From Oxytricha trifallax (taxonomy: Eukaryota > Ciliophora > Spirotrichea > Sporadotrichida > Oxytrichidae): 64,000 nt of DNA. The notes beneath the pieces are model-generated. The model was not told the DNA's origin, searched no databases, and saw only the letters and a list, made by a program, of their open reading frames with translations. The position numbers and the translations under genes are program-made. The stretch's first letter is position 1. Each line of letters begins with the position of its first letter. The stretch is from the NCBI GenBank assembly GCA_000711775.1, contig ARYC01001457.1, positions 35,186 through 99,185 on the forward strand. Reading direction: 5' to 3'. Positions 1-11,306 of this stretch are shown piece by piece.

Positions 1-1
1 T

Positions 2-267
2 AATCTAATTGAAAATAACGCTTCAAGTAGAAATAGTCTGATGGCAATACATCAAAGTAAATAATCATAGAACGATTCAATTATTATTAAAAGTTAGTAA
101 GCATTTCAAAATCCTAAAACAATGTCACCTTAGAGCTAAGTTAAGATAAACTTTCATATGAAAAATTCTACTAAAACTCTTGAGAAAATAGGGCATTTAG
201 TTAAGAGTGGTTAAATAAATTTAGACAGTGAAGTTATGACACTTTTAACAAAGTAAATTTCAACATC
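2..267 (+). CDS. 5' part of a host gene interrupted by a LINE
   Basis: Reading from base 2 with TAA/TAG as Gln gives an uninterrupted hydrophilic frame (starts NLIENNASSRNSLM, contains SPQSQVKINFH, ends LLTKQISTS) with no TGA for 88 codons. The start lies upstream of the window. The frame runs into a 14-bp direct repeat (254-267) that recurs at 4154-4167, where coding resumes; the LINE lies between them. The protein is Ser/Asn/Gln/Lys-rich with no recognised domain. Because only TGA stops translation here, open frames are weaker evidence than usual; composition and continuity across the insertion support it. What the gene does is unknown. Confidence 0.55.
254..267 (+). repeat. Left target-site duplication of the LINE
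   Basis: TAAATTTCAACATC here is repeated exactly at 4154-4167. Exact direct repeats of this length flanking a non-LTR element are the expected signature of target-primed insertion. Confidence 0.8.
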
Positions 268-663
268 AATACAAATAATTAAATTAATTAAAAAGAGAAA
301 ACGCGGGGTCAAGATGGAGGAGGGAAAATATAATGGGAACGAAAGGAGAAAACTACCTGTGTACATGCCAAAGGAAGAGACAAAAGAGACCATCCAAGTC
401 AAATAGCCAAAGCACGTTGAAAGACTATTTTGAATATTTTTTAAAAAATGTCAGAAGTTTAGCAAGAAGACAACCTATAGAATTTGGTCAAACATTAAAA
501 CATTAAAACTTTGAACAAATTCAGCATCTGATAGGACAATGGCCGACAGTTTCATTTTTACCAACCTCAAAGAGAAGCTGAAGGATGGGTTAGAAGAACA
601 GAAAGATTCGCGGAAAGTCAAAGAACAAAGAGAAGAGAAGAAACTATAAATAACAAGAGACAA

Positions 664-3450
664 TTGACAGCAAAATCTTTTGAGCTAAACATTTGCCTAT
701 AAAATGTCAGAGGACTGAATTCAAAATTAAAATAAGATAAACTCCTGAGGGAAATAGAAGGAAAACGCCCAGACTTTATCGGGCTTGTGCAAACGAGATT
801 ACAGAGAATTATAGGATTAAACAGTAAAAACATAGCACAGACTCAACTAGCTAGAAATGGAGGAGTTCTGGTGCTTAACAATGGTATCTTCCGAATGTAG
901 ACAATTAAAACACTGAGGTAGTACATAGCATGGACAATATTTAATGTAGGAGGGTTCCCGCTTCACATATTTACTGTGTACATTCCACCATATAGGAACG
1001 AAGAGGTGAAAGAAACTTAAAACAGACTCATATACATGATTAAATCATTAAAGTAGAAATGCAATAAGTAGAGAATAATAGTAATGGGCGACTTCAACTT
1101 CCACCTAAAAGATTTAAGTAAGAGACTCAACAAAGAAGGGTTAAAGGAATCTATACCACAAGGAGTAGAAACTCATACAAGGGGAAACCAATTAGATTAA
1201 ATATTTTCAAACGTTGAGACGAGCAGTTGGGAAACAAGCCAACTAAGACTAACAGACCACAAACTATTGCAGGTGAGACTAAAAATAAAATTTCAAGAAA
1301 ATGATTTGAAATTATCAGATAGGGAAAACAACCTGGGGATAGCCGATATAAGCAAATAATGTTGGAAGTCTTTCATAGAGGAAGGGAGAGAATTAACACT
1401 AAAGGAGCTTGACTAACCAATTCAAAATTGTTTCGAAGAAAAATTAGAAAGACACTTCAAAAGTAAAACTGGTACCAGTAGCCACCATAATGGGCTATCA
1501 AAGATAAATCAAACAGCATTCAAAATTCATTTTGAGACACAAAGCTACAATGGAAAGAAGCGATTAGGGACCTGGAACATTGCCTTGATAGAAATGACCT
1601 GAAAGGCTTCTTTTATCAAGTAAAAAGATTGACTAAGAGTAAAAAATAATACTAACCAATAAGGGGAATCACGATAAATGAGGAGAGTATAGAAATGGGA
1701 GAATCCTCAAAAAGACACATTTTAGAATTTTACAACATTCTATTCAAAGATAACAGGAATGGAAACTCATAATTAGGGCAAAAAGCTGATATAACTATGA
1801 CTAATGAACAAGAGTAGGAGAAGTTTGGCAACGAGCATGACGTTGAAAAAAGTATTAAAAAATGCAACTTTAACAAAGCTATAGGTCCAGATGGTGTTGA
1901 TGGGAAAATCCTACTAAAATCAGAAAAGATTTTACAAACAGTTTGCTAGAAAATTGCAGAATAATTAAACGCAGCAACTATTCCACAATACATCAAAGAA
2001 GGCAGATTGACCTTACTGAGTAAAAGCTAAGGTGATTTGTACCCGGAGGTACCGAATACTAGACCAATAGTAATTAACTCGCACTTGAGTAAAATCGTTG
2101 AAAAAGTCATCATAAACAAGATCTAGGATAACAAGAGCGAGTTACTGAAAACAGGAAATTATCAAAATGGCTTTAAAGAAAACAAAAGCACCCACATTAA
2201 CTTAATGAGACTTCTGGAGCACATAAAGACTTCAAGAAGGAAGAGTAACAAAAGAGAAGCAATACTTACTAGTAGACTTTCAAAAAGCATATGACTCAGT
2301 CTGGAAAGACAAGATGATAGAAATCCTGAGGAGAAGAGCAGTTAACGAGGGTGACGCGATGCCGGTAAAGTTAATAGAAGCTCTATATCAGAACAACAAA
2401 ATAAAATTTGAGGGTGCGGAGATTTAAACACAATAAGGAGTAGCTTAAGGTAGTAGACTGTCACCTATGTTATTTAATATCTACCTATAGGACGCTCTCT
2501 ATTATCAACCAGAACTAATGTCATTGATTAAATAAGGCAAATTAATTGCTTTTGCTGATGATATTCTAATTAATATCAATGATCCTGAACAATTCAAGAG
2601 AGTGCTAGAATGTTTTAGGGGATTGAAAATATCCCACAATTTAAAACTAAACAGGAAGAAGACAGTATTTCTAAGTGATGCGAAGAAGTTTGCAAAAAAT
2701 CATACAAATTGAAGGAATTTGCAAAGTCCAGGAAGCGAAATACCTAGGAATGAACATCTGTCTAAACACTCAATAATTATTGAAAAACACTTGGAACGAG
2801 ATAAAACAAAAAACTGAGTTCTATCAAAAGCTGACAAAATCAAGCAATCCAACTGTAGGAGATACTATAATGGTAGCACAAATAAGATCTTTACTAATCT
2901 ATAAATATACTCCACTAGTGGCAGCTCAATAAGTGAAGATCAGCGAAATTGAAAAAATGGAACTCCAACTCAAAAGGATTGCATTTAAGACATCCAGGGA
3001 TATTCCAAACAAAATATTAAGGAATGTTACCCAAAAGACACAAACATGAATGAAATAATCCGAGCTAGTTCAGAAGAACATGAAAAAGATAAAAGCGGAC
3101 CTCACAGAATTCGCAAAAATAAAAAAATCCCCAGAGATACTCAAATAAAAAGGGGAAGTCATGAAAGGGAGAAAAAAACTAATTTTGACTAAGAATGTAA
3201 TGGACACGATGATGGCCATCAGTTAGGGCAGAACAATCGCAGCTTACGGCATGTGCCACTACTGTAATGTACACAAAGTATTAGTATAAAATAATCACTT
3301 AATAAGCTGCAACCTGATAATGCAGCTGGTGATCCTACAAGGTTTTCAAAACAGATTAGGGAAAACAGAATTATTGACATGTAGAGCAGCACCTAAATAG
3401 AAATTATCATGAACATGGTCTGGTTAGACAATAGAATAAGATAATTAGAA
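664..3450 (+). pseudogene. LINE ORF2: AP-like endonuclease plus reverse transcriptase, decayed
   Basis: With TAA/TAG as Gln, 664-1430 reads as an endonuclease/exonuclease/phosphatase domain: NVRGLNSKL at the start, VMGDFNFHL in the middle and LTDHKLL near the end, matching the N-x-R-G, GDFN and (S/T)DH motifs. The reverse transcriptase follows: NKAIGPDGVDGKIL near 1876, RPIVINSHLSKIVEK near 2062, the catalytic YLLVDFQKAYDSVW (2263-2304) and the LIAFADDILINI box (about 2542-2577). A C-terminal CxxC...H....C zinc knuckle (MCHYCN, then HLISC) lies at 3250-3315. Frame changes and in-frame TGA codons (for example near 1600) show it is not intact. A 43-codon ORF (539-667) beginning MADSFIFTNLKEK sits just upstream and could be ORF1 or its remnant. 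Confidence 0.85.
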
Positions 3451-3611
3451 GCGCACGAATATTACTAACCAATAAAAAAACATTTTAGGGTGATTTATGT
3501 CAAGAAAAAAGATGTAGAATTTGATGAGAATAAAATGAAATGATTTCATGGAAATGAATATCCAAAATATAATAGAACCTTGAGTAATTGAGAAAGTAAA
3601 ATCTGAGAATT

Positions 3612-4153
3612 ATAATACAAATAATTAAATTAATTAAAAAGAGAGAACTAAAATAACAAGAACAAGATGGAGGAATCAAAATTCAGTTGAAGAGACTGGA
3701 ATGGTAATTCACACAAGAGAGAAAGCACAAGCCATTGGACCAAGAGAGAGGAGAAGAAACAATTCTGGAAGAAGGTTCAGGAGGTGAGACATAGCCACAG
3801 AGATAGAAGCAAAGACCAAGAGGCTTGGGCATCAGGAACGAAGATCATTTCAAAGTTCCGCTAAACAAACAAATGGGCTTTAAAAGACTAGACCTTAAGC
3901 GGAATTCGAATGGGACAGGAACGACTTCGATGTAAAAGTGTAGTAAAAAAAGAACATTGAAGATGAGGGGAGAAGAGAGACCAAGCAACAGACCGAGAAA
4001 GCGGAGGCTAAAGATCAGGACTGAAAAGCGGAGAACCGCGAGGAGAGACATCTCTCATCAGGACATTATAATTCAGGAACTGCTATCTAAATTACTCAAT
4101 GCGTTTTATTAGTATTTGTTTTTAATTTACCTACAGTTATTTACTACTACTAC
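3612..4153 (+). mobile_element. Second, partial LINE copy
   Basis: It starts with the same 5' leader as the main LINE (shared over about 30 bp, then again at the ATGGAGGA motif) but diverges and lacks endonuclease and polymerase sequence. It ends in (TAC)n directly before the right target duplication. The long minus-strand open frame here shows no family features. Confidence 0.5.
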
Positions 4154-4167
4154 TAAATTTCAACATC
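4154..4167 (+). repeat. Right target-site duplication of the LINE
   Basis: Exact second copy of TAAATTTCAACATC, following the TAC microsatellite and preceding renewed host coding sequence. Confidence 0.8.
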
Positions 4168-4970
4168 TTTGATGAGTGTAGAGAACAATCCATTAAGCAA
4201 TATCATGAAAAATTATCAAGATTAGTGATGCAGACTTTCTAAAAAACAACTCAGTTTAAACACCAGGAAGAGAAAAAAGCTCAGAGCAGATATACTTTAA
4301 CAAATTGAAAGGTAAATACACAAAAGTTAAAAGTAAGTTGGATTGCTGGCACCCCAATAGCACCCCTTTAAAGTCGCAACCAAGATCCTCGATTCAACTG
4401 TAATAAGATTTTAACAGTCCAGCTGCTTAAATTAAATTTTAATCTCCTCCCTCATCATCGATGGGCTTAACTAAGAAATCTTACTTGAAAACAGTACAAG
4501 TGAAGGAATGAATATTAATATCTCCTACCACTCAAGCTTCCTATTCTCAAAGTGGATCTAACTCTAAAATCTTAAAATCACCTAAAATCAACAGTTGTGA
4601 CAACTCTCTGACTTTGAATTTCAGCCAATATTCTCAGTAAAAATAATAGAAGCTTGCCAATAATCATTAAATTCTTGCTAAAATGAGCAGATAATAGAGC
4701 AATCTACATAAACTTAAGTCATCCAAATCTTAAGATAACTTTTTTGAGACTTCTTAATTAAGTATTAATCATATTGATAATATAAAGAGTAACAAAAATA
4801 AGGACTCAAATTATTCTAATTATTACGATTAATTAAATTAGATTTTATTGTTAATTAATATTTTCAAAGTTTGCAGATTATAAACCCCAAATAAATATAA
4901 TAATTTGCTTATACTAAACAACAGCACTAAGAATAATGGTATTAACAAAAATATAAAGTAAGAATAATGA
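4168..4970 (+). CDS. 3' part of the LINE-interrupted host gene
   Basis: After the right duplication the frame continues (LMSVENNPLSNIMKNYQD), then in a shifted frame from about 4250 (NNSVQTPGREKSSEQIYF, SPAAQIKFQSPPSSSMG), then SPTTQASYSQSGSNSKI onward to a TGA at 4968-4970. Composition is Ser/Asn/Gln/Lys-rich throughout and matches the part before the LINE. Two or three one-base frame changes are needed, either IES/intron junctions I could not place, read errors or decay. No domain is recognised; a low-complexity regulatory or scaffold protein is the most I would say. Confidence 0.5.
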
Positions 4971-5087
4971 AAAGTGATAAGTATATTTTCAATTTTTTAA
5001 CAAACTTATGAATTTTTTTCAAACCTATCAATCATAAGTAATTGAGAAAATATATCGTATAAATTTTAATTATATTTGATATAAAAC

Positions 5088-5936
5088 ATGAATACTAATA
5101 GATTCACAAATAACATGTAACAAACTCCTTCCGCTTAAGCTAAACAGCAGCCTCAAGTCTCCTCCAAGATCATGAAAATAAAGGTAAGTAAATTCCAATT
5201 AACTTAAAAATTATTAATATTTAGTATATGCAAAAAGACTTGCAAGTTCCAACAAACAAGCCAACAAATTCATCTTCATCCCCAAACAATAGAGGATTTT
5301 AAGCATAGAATTATGACAGATAATTAGCTAAATCATCTAACACATTATCAAACGAATATGGTAGTGAAGTTAGCACTGATGATAAAACTAGAAAAGGCTC
5401 TAATGACAATATTTTATTGTAAAAAGGCATGATAAACAGCAATGGTAATGGTATTCTGAAAAATGGCAGCGAATTCTATACTTCCCTCAATCCACATCAG
5501 AGATTCTTCAATGTAAGACATCATTTATTTAGAGAAATGATTTTGTTTTAGATTAATGGCATCTAAAATGATAGCGATTCTTTTGAGGATGAAAACAACT
5601 ATCAACTTTAGTTAATTTCGTATGTTTTAAATGTCTTGAATTTTTTCATGATTAATCTATGAAAGTGATAAGAACAAACTTTATTTATGACTTAGATTTT
5701 AGAGTAAGATCTAAAATACCAAGAGGTCATTTGGTGGTCCAAAGCCAGCAGTAGATGAGCAACCAAAGTAAAAGCCTGAAGAGAAATAATAAAGCAGTTA
5801 ATAACAATTTGGAAGTAAAAATATATTCTTCAATTGCAAATGCCCCTATATCTTGTGTTCTGGTGTTACACTCTTGATCAGGAGCCAAAATTTAATGGAT
5901 TTGCTTATTTCCAGGTCAACTCATAAATTTACGTGA
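5088..5936 (+). CDS. Small Q/N-rich protein gene with three introns
   Basis: The ATG at 5088 starts MNTNRFTNNMQQTPSAQAKQ. Three GT..AG introns keep frame: 5184-5224 (41 nt), 5513-5551 (39 nt) and 5620-5695 (76 nt). The exons give LQVPTNKPTNSSSSPNNRGF, then NPHQRFFN joined to INGIQNDSDSFEDENNYQ, then SKIQNTKRSFGGPKPAVDEQ and KQKPEEKQQSSQQQ, with TGA at 5934-5936. The last ~30 codons after QQFGSKN change character (Cys/Leu-rich), so the true end may be an unrecognised splice or IES site near 5815. The protein is about 220 residues, charged and apparently disordered. Function unknown; coding status rests on the coherent introns and composition. Confidence 0.65.
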
Positions 5937-6541
5937 CCCTCAACCGATAAAAACCTTAAAATTAAATGATTAACATACATATACATCGAATCCCAAAATT
6001 AAACTTTGAACTGCTTTAACTTTGCGTATTTTTAATATCTTTCATTTCTGATTTTGTATTCGTGCTCAGCGAGGTCTTATTTACCAGATTCATTATTTTC
6101 GGGAGTTTACAAGAAATGTAAATTGGGTAAATTAGCATCTCGTCACAGAGTTCGTTATCTCATCACTTCAATTTTACTTTAAAAAAATATGATAAATTTA
6201 AATTGATTAATTAAATCACAATTTGACCCCTCCATAACTTTTAAAGCGAGAGAACTCAAGGGAATGACTATAATTAGAATTTCATGATCAGAAATAATTT
6301 ACAGAAGAAAAATAGATATGAATGAAATGAGAAAAAAATTTTATATATCTTTCATATCTTGTGTTTTTGTGTAAATAGACCACCTTAATTAAGTTAGATA
6401 TGTGATATTTGAATTTTGGAATAAGAATTAAAATAGTTAACTTTTTATATTTATCATAGTTAGTTTCATTATATTTAATTGCACAACTTTAAATTCTTAA
6501 TAATGATTATTTACATTATTATAAGCCAGGATAATATGAAG
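5937..6541. other. AT-rich intergenic stretch
   Basis: I see no coding signal, repeat or RNA gene between the stop of the Q/N-rich gene and the stop of the minus-strand channel gene. The two genes converge here, so it should hold both 3' untranslated regions. Confidence 0.5.
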
Positions 6542-8005
6542 TCAATTTATACTGCTGTTTAGTTAGACTAACTTCCCACTACTACCCTAACTTTAAGGCT
6601 TATATTTTTCATTCTTTAAAGTGCCTCTAAGCTTCTCCTAATCTCTTAGACTATTGATTGATTGTATATTTAGGATACTGCCACTATTTCTCATCGATTT
6701 TCGGCTTCCTGCAATCGATAATCTGCTATCAGAAAGCTTTTTCTCTAAAATAACAATCGATTGGAAAAATAAAAAGTATCTTACATTATTAGTTTCTAGT
6801 CTTTTCGAAGTAAGTTTTAATGTTGCCCTCGAAAGTGGACTTAAATTGAGGACAATCAACTGATATGTGGTCACTTGAATCACAAACATAGCAAGTAATT
6901 TTTAGATACTTGTAATTACTTATATTTACTTAGTTCTTGATGATATTTAACATTTTCTAAAAGAAAAACATAAGCATTTTATAAGGAATTCGGAAATAGA
7001 CAATTACCTAAGCATCTGGATATTGTAAGGCTACTGTAAAGAAATTTTCATAAGTTAATTCCAAAACTTCAGTAAAATCTTTTGATTTTACAGTTGCTTA
7101 TCTCTTCTTCTCTTAGAAAAAGCCAATCTTTCCGAAGTACTAATCTTGCTTTAAATCTCTTATATAAGTTTGAGTTTTTCTGTGAATAATTGTAACTAGT
7201 CCTGTTACTATAAAGTACATGGTTCCACCTGGCTCTTTCTCCTATAATAATAATTGAAAAATTAGGAAAAAAAATACCTGAACTATATTATCATCCATAG
7301 CGAAAGTCTACTTTCAAATTTCTTAGTAATGTCACTAAGGAAATCAATATCAAATTTTTAAACACTTTGATATTCTTTAGGAGTTTACCATTCAATTAAG
7401 CTCTCATTTTGATCTCTAAATTTTTAATGAGCACAGCCAGTACTTCTTCCTAATCAAATTTAACAGTTTTCTTCGAATTTAGGATGCACTCAAGATATCC
7501 ACGAATCTTCAATCTGAACTCCTTTGGTATCTCTTTTCTAATGAGGAACTGATTGACATAAGTCATTTTCTCTTTGTACTGTTAAGCATACATATTATGC
7601 TTCGTCACTAAACTTCCGATTGAACCAATAGTGTAAGCATAGGCCACACAAGATATCATCATAGTAATAAGAGTTAGTGCACGTTCTTTAGGTGCATTGG
7701 GTTGTATATCTCAATAAGTAACTGTGGTCACAGTAGTGAATGCCCAATACTAACTGAAAATATATTTCGTACTAATAGGTGCATACTAGAATTCCAGATG
7801 TCACTAACCAACAGTCTTGATAATCAGGTAGTTCCCTCTCGCCTACAACATAAAAGAAGCAAGCTATCCAATGTGCAATGAAAGTAATTACTATAATTAG
7901 CTTAATGAATTTTATAACAATATAATGGGAAAATGATCCTTGAAAAAATATTGATTTTAAACTAGTATTGCTCTTTTTACTTCTCACTAGATACTTTCTT
8001 ACCAT
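6542..8005 (-). pseudogene. Cyclic-nucleotide-gated-type K+ channel, N-terminally incomplete and damaged
   Basis: Minus-strand reading gives the S5 helix (FIAHWIACFFYVVGE, about 7875), the pore helix and filter region (YWAFTTVTTVTY then DIQPNAP, about 7700), S6 (MMISCVAYAYTIGSIGSL), a C-linker, a cyclic-nucleotide-binding domain (EKEPGGTMYFIVTGLVTIIH; YFGKIGFF) and a zinc knuckle (CYVCDSSDHISVDC) near 6880. Introns fit at about 7242-7276, 6959-7010 and 6741-6784; the stop TGA is at 6542-6544. Three defects: S1-S4 are missing upstream of 8005, one frameshift lies between S5 and the pore (near 7770), and the filter Gly codon is TGA (TVTY-stop-DI, where TVGYGDI is expected). Missing N-terminal segments could lie elsewhere in germline DNA; the filter lesion argues for decay or a base error. 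Confidence 0.85.
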
Positions 8006-8328
8006 TTTTATCTTATTAAAAAAATATGGGTTTCTAGTACCATTTTTAAAAATTTATCATTAATACTTAATAGAGATTAAAACGAAAACATTTTGAAAAT
8101 TTATTATAATTGTGCTTTAAAAATCAATAAATTGATTAAGTAATTATGAGGCTTAATTATTAATTTTTATAAAGAATTCATTTTGTAGACTATGCTTTTT
8201 TTGAGTAAAAAAATGATGTTTATAAAGATATTAAAACATATATGATTAACAACTTTTTATCTCATAAAATTGCTATAAAATAAATAATCAAAGAAAAAAA
8301 TTGAAAATTTTATTAAATTTTAATTAAT
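8006..8328. other. AT-rich spacer between divergent genes
   Basis: Very AT-rich with no coding signal on either strand. It lies where the missing S1-S4 region of the channel would be expected, so it may be an IES or a truncation junction, but I can place no pointer. Confidence 0.4.
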
Positions 8329-8830
8329 ATGTCTTCCCTTAATGTTCATAGTTTCACTTGCTACATTTTCCTCTAATCTATTAAATATTCTCTATAATCT
8401 AAGCACTCTTAGTTATCTGAGAATTCTAATGAATCTCATAAACTTAAGCAATCTAAAAAGCTGAGGTGTCTAGGAGCTCGAGCCCGAATTTTCAATGTAT
8501 AAATCGAAATTAACGAACCATGAATAGGGAAAACTAGCTAAAAGATCAAGTAGGAACCAGGTCTTTAAATAGTTTATGATGATTTCTATTCTTCTCATCA
8601 CAAGTACGCCTTTCTTATAAAAAACAGAGTTAAAAAGAACACATCTATTATTGTGTCAAAGATAAGTAAAGATCCAACAGCTTTTATTCCAAAAGATATT
8701 TTGAAGGGAATCATAATTGACTAGATTACTATGAAAATTAAGCCAATTCAATGCCAACCAGTTTTCTTGCTAGTTTCTGGGAATATGGTATACTTAGATC
8801 TAACCATATACTTTCTCTCATTATTTTAAG
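8329..8830 (+). CDS. Possible coding segment of unknown function
   Basis: Plus-strand reading from the ATG at 8329 (MSSLNVHSFTCY) stays open except one TGA at 8521-8523, then gives KQEPGLQIVYDDFYSSHH, KNRVKKNTSIIVSKISKD and PTAFIPKDILKGIIIDQ, which look like real globular protein. A GT..AG pair could remove about 8787-8830. Beyond 8830 the frame overlaps an opposite-strand gene that looks better. No family recognised. It may be one germline segment of a larger gene. Confidence 0.4.
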
Positions 8831-9468
8831 ACAAAAGTTTAATAATTACTATTAAATATACTTTCAAATTCATCATCTGTGCTGTCATCATATTCGCTGG
8901 GCTCTGCTTAAGTTTTCCCCTTATCAGAATTCTTGATCCCAGTGCCATCACTTCTTTTCGATATATCTCCACTTTTCTGTTTTGCTTTTCACTAAACTTA
9001 TAACCGAATGATGAGCTAGATTTCTTATGCGCCAAGCTGTCTTTGCCACTCTGTCCATTTTTAACTGTATTCCCATCGACATCACTCTCGAATTCATCAC
9101 TGCTCATTGATAAATTTTGTTATTTTAGAACCTTTCTATAGGCTCTAATCTCTCTCTTTTTACTTTCTACGTCTACTACATTGGGAGTAGGGGCTGCTTA
9201 CTACTGCATTGTGTTTACCAAAGTGTTTTGCTATTGTAACAAACCTTCCATTGGCATTATATTCACACCCAAAACCTTAGGCTTAATTGGCTCCAGTGTT
9301 CATTGTCATTTACTGTTAAAACTATTGCTATTGCTGCTACTAGTATTATTGAAATAAGATAGGATCATTCATATAGTTTTGATTTAGTTTAGTCATGTAC
9401 TATTGGGGTTATTAGCTATTAATGTTTAAAGCCAATTAATCGATTGCCGACTGTTATTACTATAACAT
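8826..9468 (-). CDS. Q-rich hypothetical protein
   Basis: The minus-strand start at 9466-9468 gives MLQQQQSAIDQLALNINSQQ, a poly-Gln run written with CAA, CAG, TAA and TAG (about 9320-9360), then after one frame change TLEPIKPKVLGVNIMPMEGL, VESKKREIRAYRKVLKQQN, MSSDEFESDVDGNTVKNGQ and SEKQNRKVEIYRKEVMALG. The mixture of all four Gln codons is good evidence for coding under the ciliate code. The Q tract and the basic/acidic C-terminal half suggest a nuclear or RNA-associated protein, but no domain is recognised. The 3' end is uncertain because a GTATAT splice-like site follows NLK near 8862. Confidence 0.6.
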
Positions 9469-9937
9469 TAAAAGAATATGAAAAATTGAATGAATTACAA
9501 TTATTAATCTAATTACTCGTATTATAAATCAGGAATATATAACTTGCTAATTTAGTAATTACTAATAAAAATAATTTTCGCATTTTCAACATTAACTCAT
9601 GAAAGGGATTAAGGAGAAGTGAGTAAAACCTTGACTCACTAAAAATTAATATATTTTAAGGTTAGATCTCTATATTTATCTGAGTCTCTGATTCTCCAAT
9701 AGGGTGAGGCACTATTAACTTTCATCTCGATTTAATGAAAACATATTTGGACAGTTAGTGAAATGTAAACTGTACTTGTGTTATTCTATTTATGAACTTT
9801 TCGAAACTGGCTTTTCTTCTTTATTTTTGAAGAATTATGAACCTGAATACTTTAGCATGGAATAATAGATTAGGATTTTATTCTTTAGGGATATATAGTA
9901 AAAAACAGATATTAAAAATCAAAAATTATAACTATGT
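9469..9937. other. AT-rich intergenic stretch
   Basis: No coding or RNA signal seen. It lies between the start of one minus-strand gene and the stop of the next, so it should contain the promoter of the former and the 3' end of the latter. Confidence 0.4.
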
Positions 9938-10442
9938 TCATATGGGACACGCGTAGGGCTTTAATTCATTTGAATAGAGTTCGAAACCTAAGAAAACTAC
10001 TTTTTTAATTATTTGATGAACTAACATATTTGAAGACAAATTAAATTCATGATTAAGATTAATATTATATTTACTATCACCTTATTGCAGAAAAAATTAC
10101 TCTTTTATTAAATTTAACTCTGTTTGAGACTCAGGTTTGGAAGTGGGATAGTTTTATTAAACATGATTTTATTGGTGCTAATAGTTTACTTGTGGGACAT
10201 AAGCTTAATTCGATGGATTGCTTAGAATTGATATGACCTGCTAGTTATTATTTTGAGGATACAAATCATTTTCCAAGTTATCAAAGTCATCCCCTCCTAG
10301 TTTATCTTAATTTATGTCTATTTCATCAAATTCCTCTATAAACAATTATGAAATTTGTTTATGTTAATATATCATGCTAACCCTGAAATAATTGTGAATT
10401 TTTCTTCTTTGCTTTTGAGCTTTCACTTCCTTACGAATTCAT
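9938..10442 (-). CDS. Small acidic/Asn-Gln-rich protein with one intron
   Basis: The minus-strand ATG at 10440-10442 starts MNSQGSESSKAKKKNSQLFQ. A 46-nt GTTAGC..TTATAG intron (about 10338-10383) joins in frame to EEFDEIDINQDKLGGDDFDN, followed by LENDLYPQNNNQQVISILS and VPQVNYQHQQNHVQQNYPTS; a hydrophobic C-terminus (VHQIIKKVVFLGFELYS) ends at TGA 9938-9940. About 150 residues. The clean intron phase and the Gln runs using TAA/TAG support it. No family recognised. The acidic patch DEIDINQDKLGGDDFD resembles an interaction segment, but that is only an impression. Confidence 0.6.
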
Positions 10443-10700
10443 TATTAAAAATTGCTTAAGTTAAGTTTCCTCCTAAGTTGCAACCCTTTTTTATTAATAA
10501 TTTAAATTACAAAATTTAAGTTATTATCATTCATAATATTATTAACTATTCTCATTCTACAAAATTGTATCAGCATTAGTTTTGAAAAATGTTTTAAGCA
10601 TTTTTATGAAATCCTTTCGTATTGAGAAATTAGTGGGGTTTGAGTGCACCCATAATTTTTTGATTTGCAAAGCAGTATGTGCTGCGACCTGATTTTGTAC

Positions 10701-11306
10701 TCAGATGCTTCTGCCCTTCTCGAAATTCTTTCCATTTCCTCTGACGTATGGCTTGGCTTGGGAGCTTGGGACACCTGAAGCGGGACCTAAATGCTTCTTG
10801 AATTATTTGTCCTTGGGTCCTCTAAGGAGTAAAGTATTTGTGCCTATTATAATATTTAATTAGATTGGCAAAGAAAAGAGTGCAAAGACCCAGAAAATAG
10901 TCATAAAATAAGGACATATAGCCCTTATCAGTTGGAGCGATGAGAACGAGCTGGTCAAGAGTAAGCACCTTTCCACTTGCCTTGATGATTCTGGCTCTAG
11001 CGGTCTCGGTGACCTTGAGAGCGGCAACTGTCAACTTGGGAACTTCAAAAAGTCTCTGATCATCAATCACTGTGCAACAACTACGGCGATTCTTCCTCTT
11101 AAGATATATTGCCAAATTTCTCTACATTAACTTCACTCGACTGTGCATAGACTTTAAACCAAAATTAAATTCATTACAAATCTAGCAATAGGTTAAGCGT
11201 ATGTTGGTATAAGTCAGTTGTAACTTACTGGTTAGCGCCAAGGTGTCTGACGAGAAGACTGAGTGAAACAGGTAGTCTGTTGATTCTTGAGGCAATCAAT
11301 TCTGAT
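10701..11306 (-). CDS. RPL18: 60S ribosomal protein eL18 (N-terminal part not found)
   Basis: Minus-strand segments match eL18 in order: [19 protein letters not shown] (about 11300-11240), RIAVVV then [39 protein letters not shown] (about 11100-10930), then [19 protein letters not shown] and [18 protein letters not shown] ending at TGA 10701-10703. Between DKG and TNT lies a 76-bp non-coding insert (10845-10920) flanked by GGC on both sides; joining at GGC restores DKGTNTLLL, so this is an IES with a 3-bp pointer. A GTAAGT..TAG intron follows GANQ near 11227. One base is missing after VVV (11063 region), and the first ~50 residues of the family are not visible. It could be the true locus with read errors, or a pseudogene. 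Confidence 0.85.
10845..10920 (-). other. IES in eL18 with GGC pointer
   Basis: AT-rich 76-bp insert between DKG and TNT codons, bounded by GGC at 10842-10844 and at 10921-10923. No GT..AG ends fit, and precise loss of the insert plus one GGC restores a conserved ribosomal protein sequence. Confidence 0.7.

Larger units (their letters stand above)
268..4153 (+). mobile_element. Non-LTR (LINE) retrotransposon, composite of two related copies
   Basis: The interval between the 14-bp duplications begins with a 5' leader (AATACAAATAATTAAATTAA) that occurs again at 3613. The first unit (268-3611) encodes an endonuclease and reverse transcriptase; the second (3612-4153) is short and ends in a TAC microsatellite (about 4142-4153) like a LINE 3' tail. 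Both leaders lead into CAAGATGGAGGA. Either one LINE inserted into the 5' end of another, or a rearranged second copy was co-inserted. The host frame continues on both sides. LINEs restricted to the germline are known from Oxytricha. Confidence 0.8.

Noticed and set aside
211-833. Minus-strand open frames at the start of the window
   Set aside because: They are antisense to the LINE leader and endonuclease; the plus-strand frames have family motifs and the minus frames are Phe/Ser/Leu-rich antisense products.
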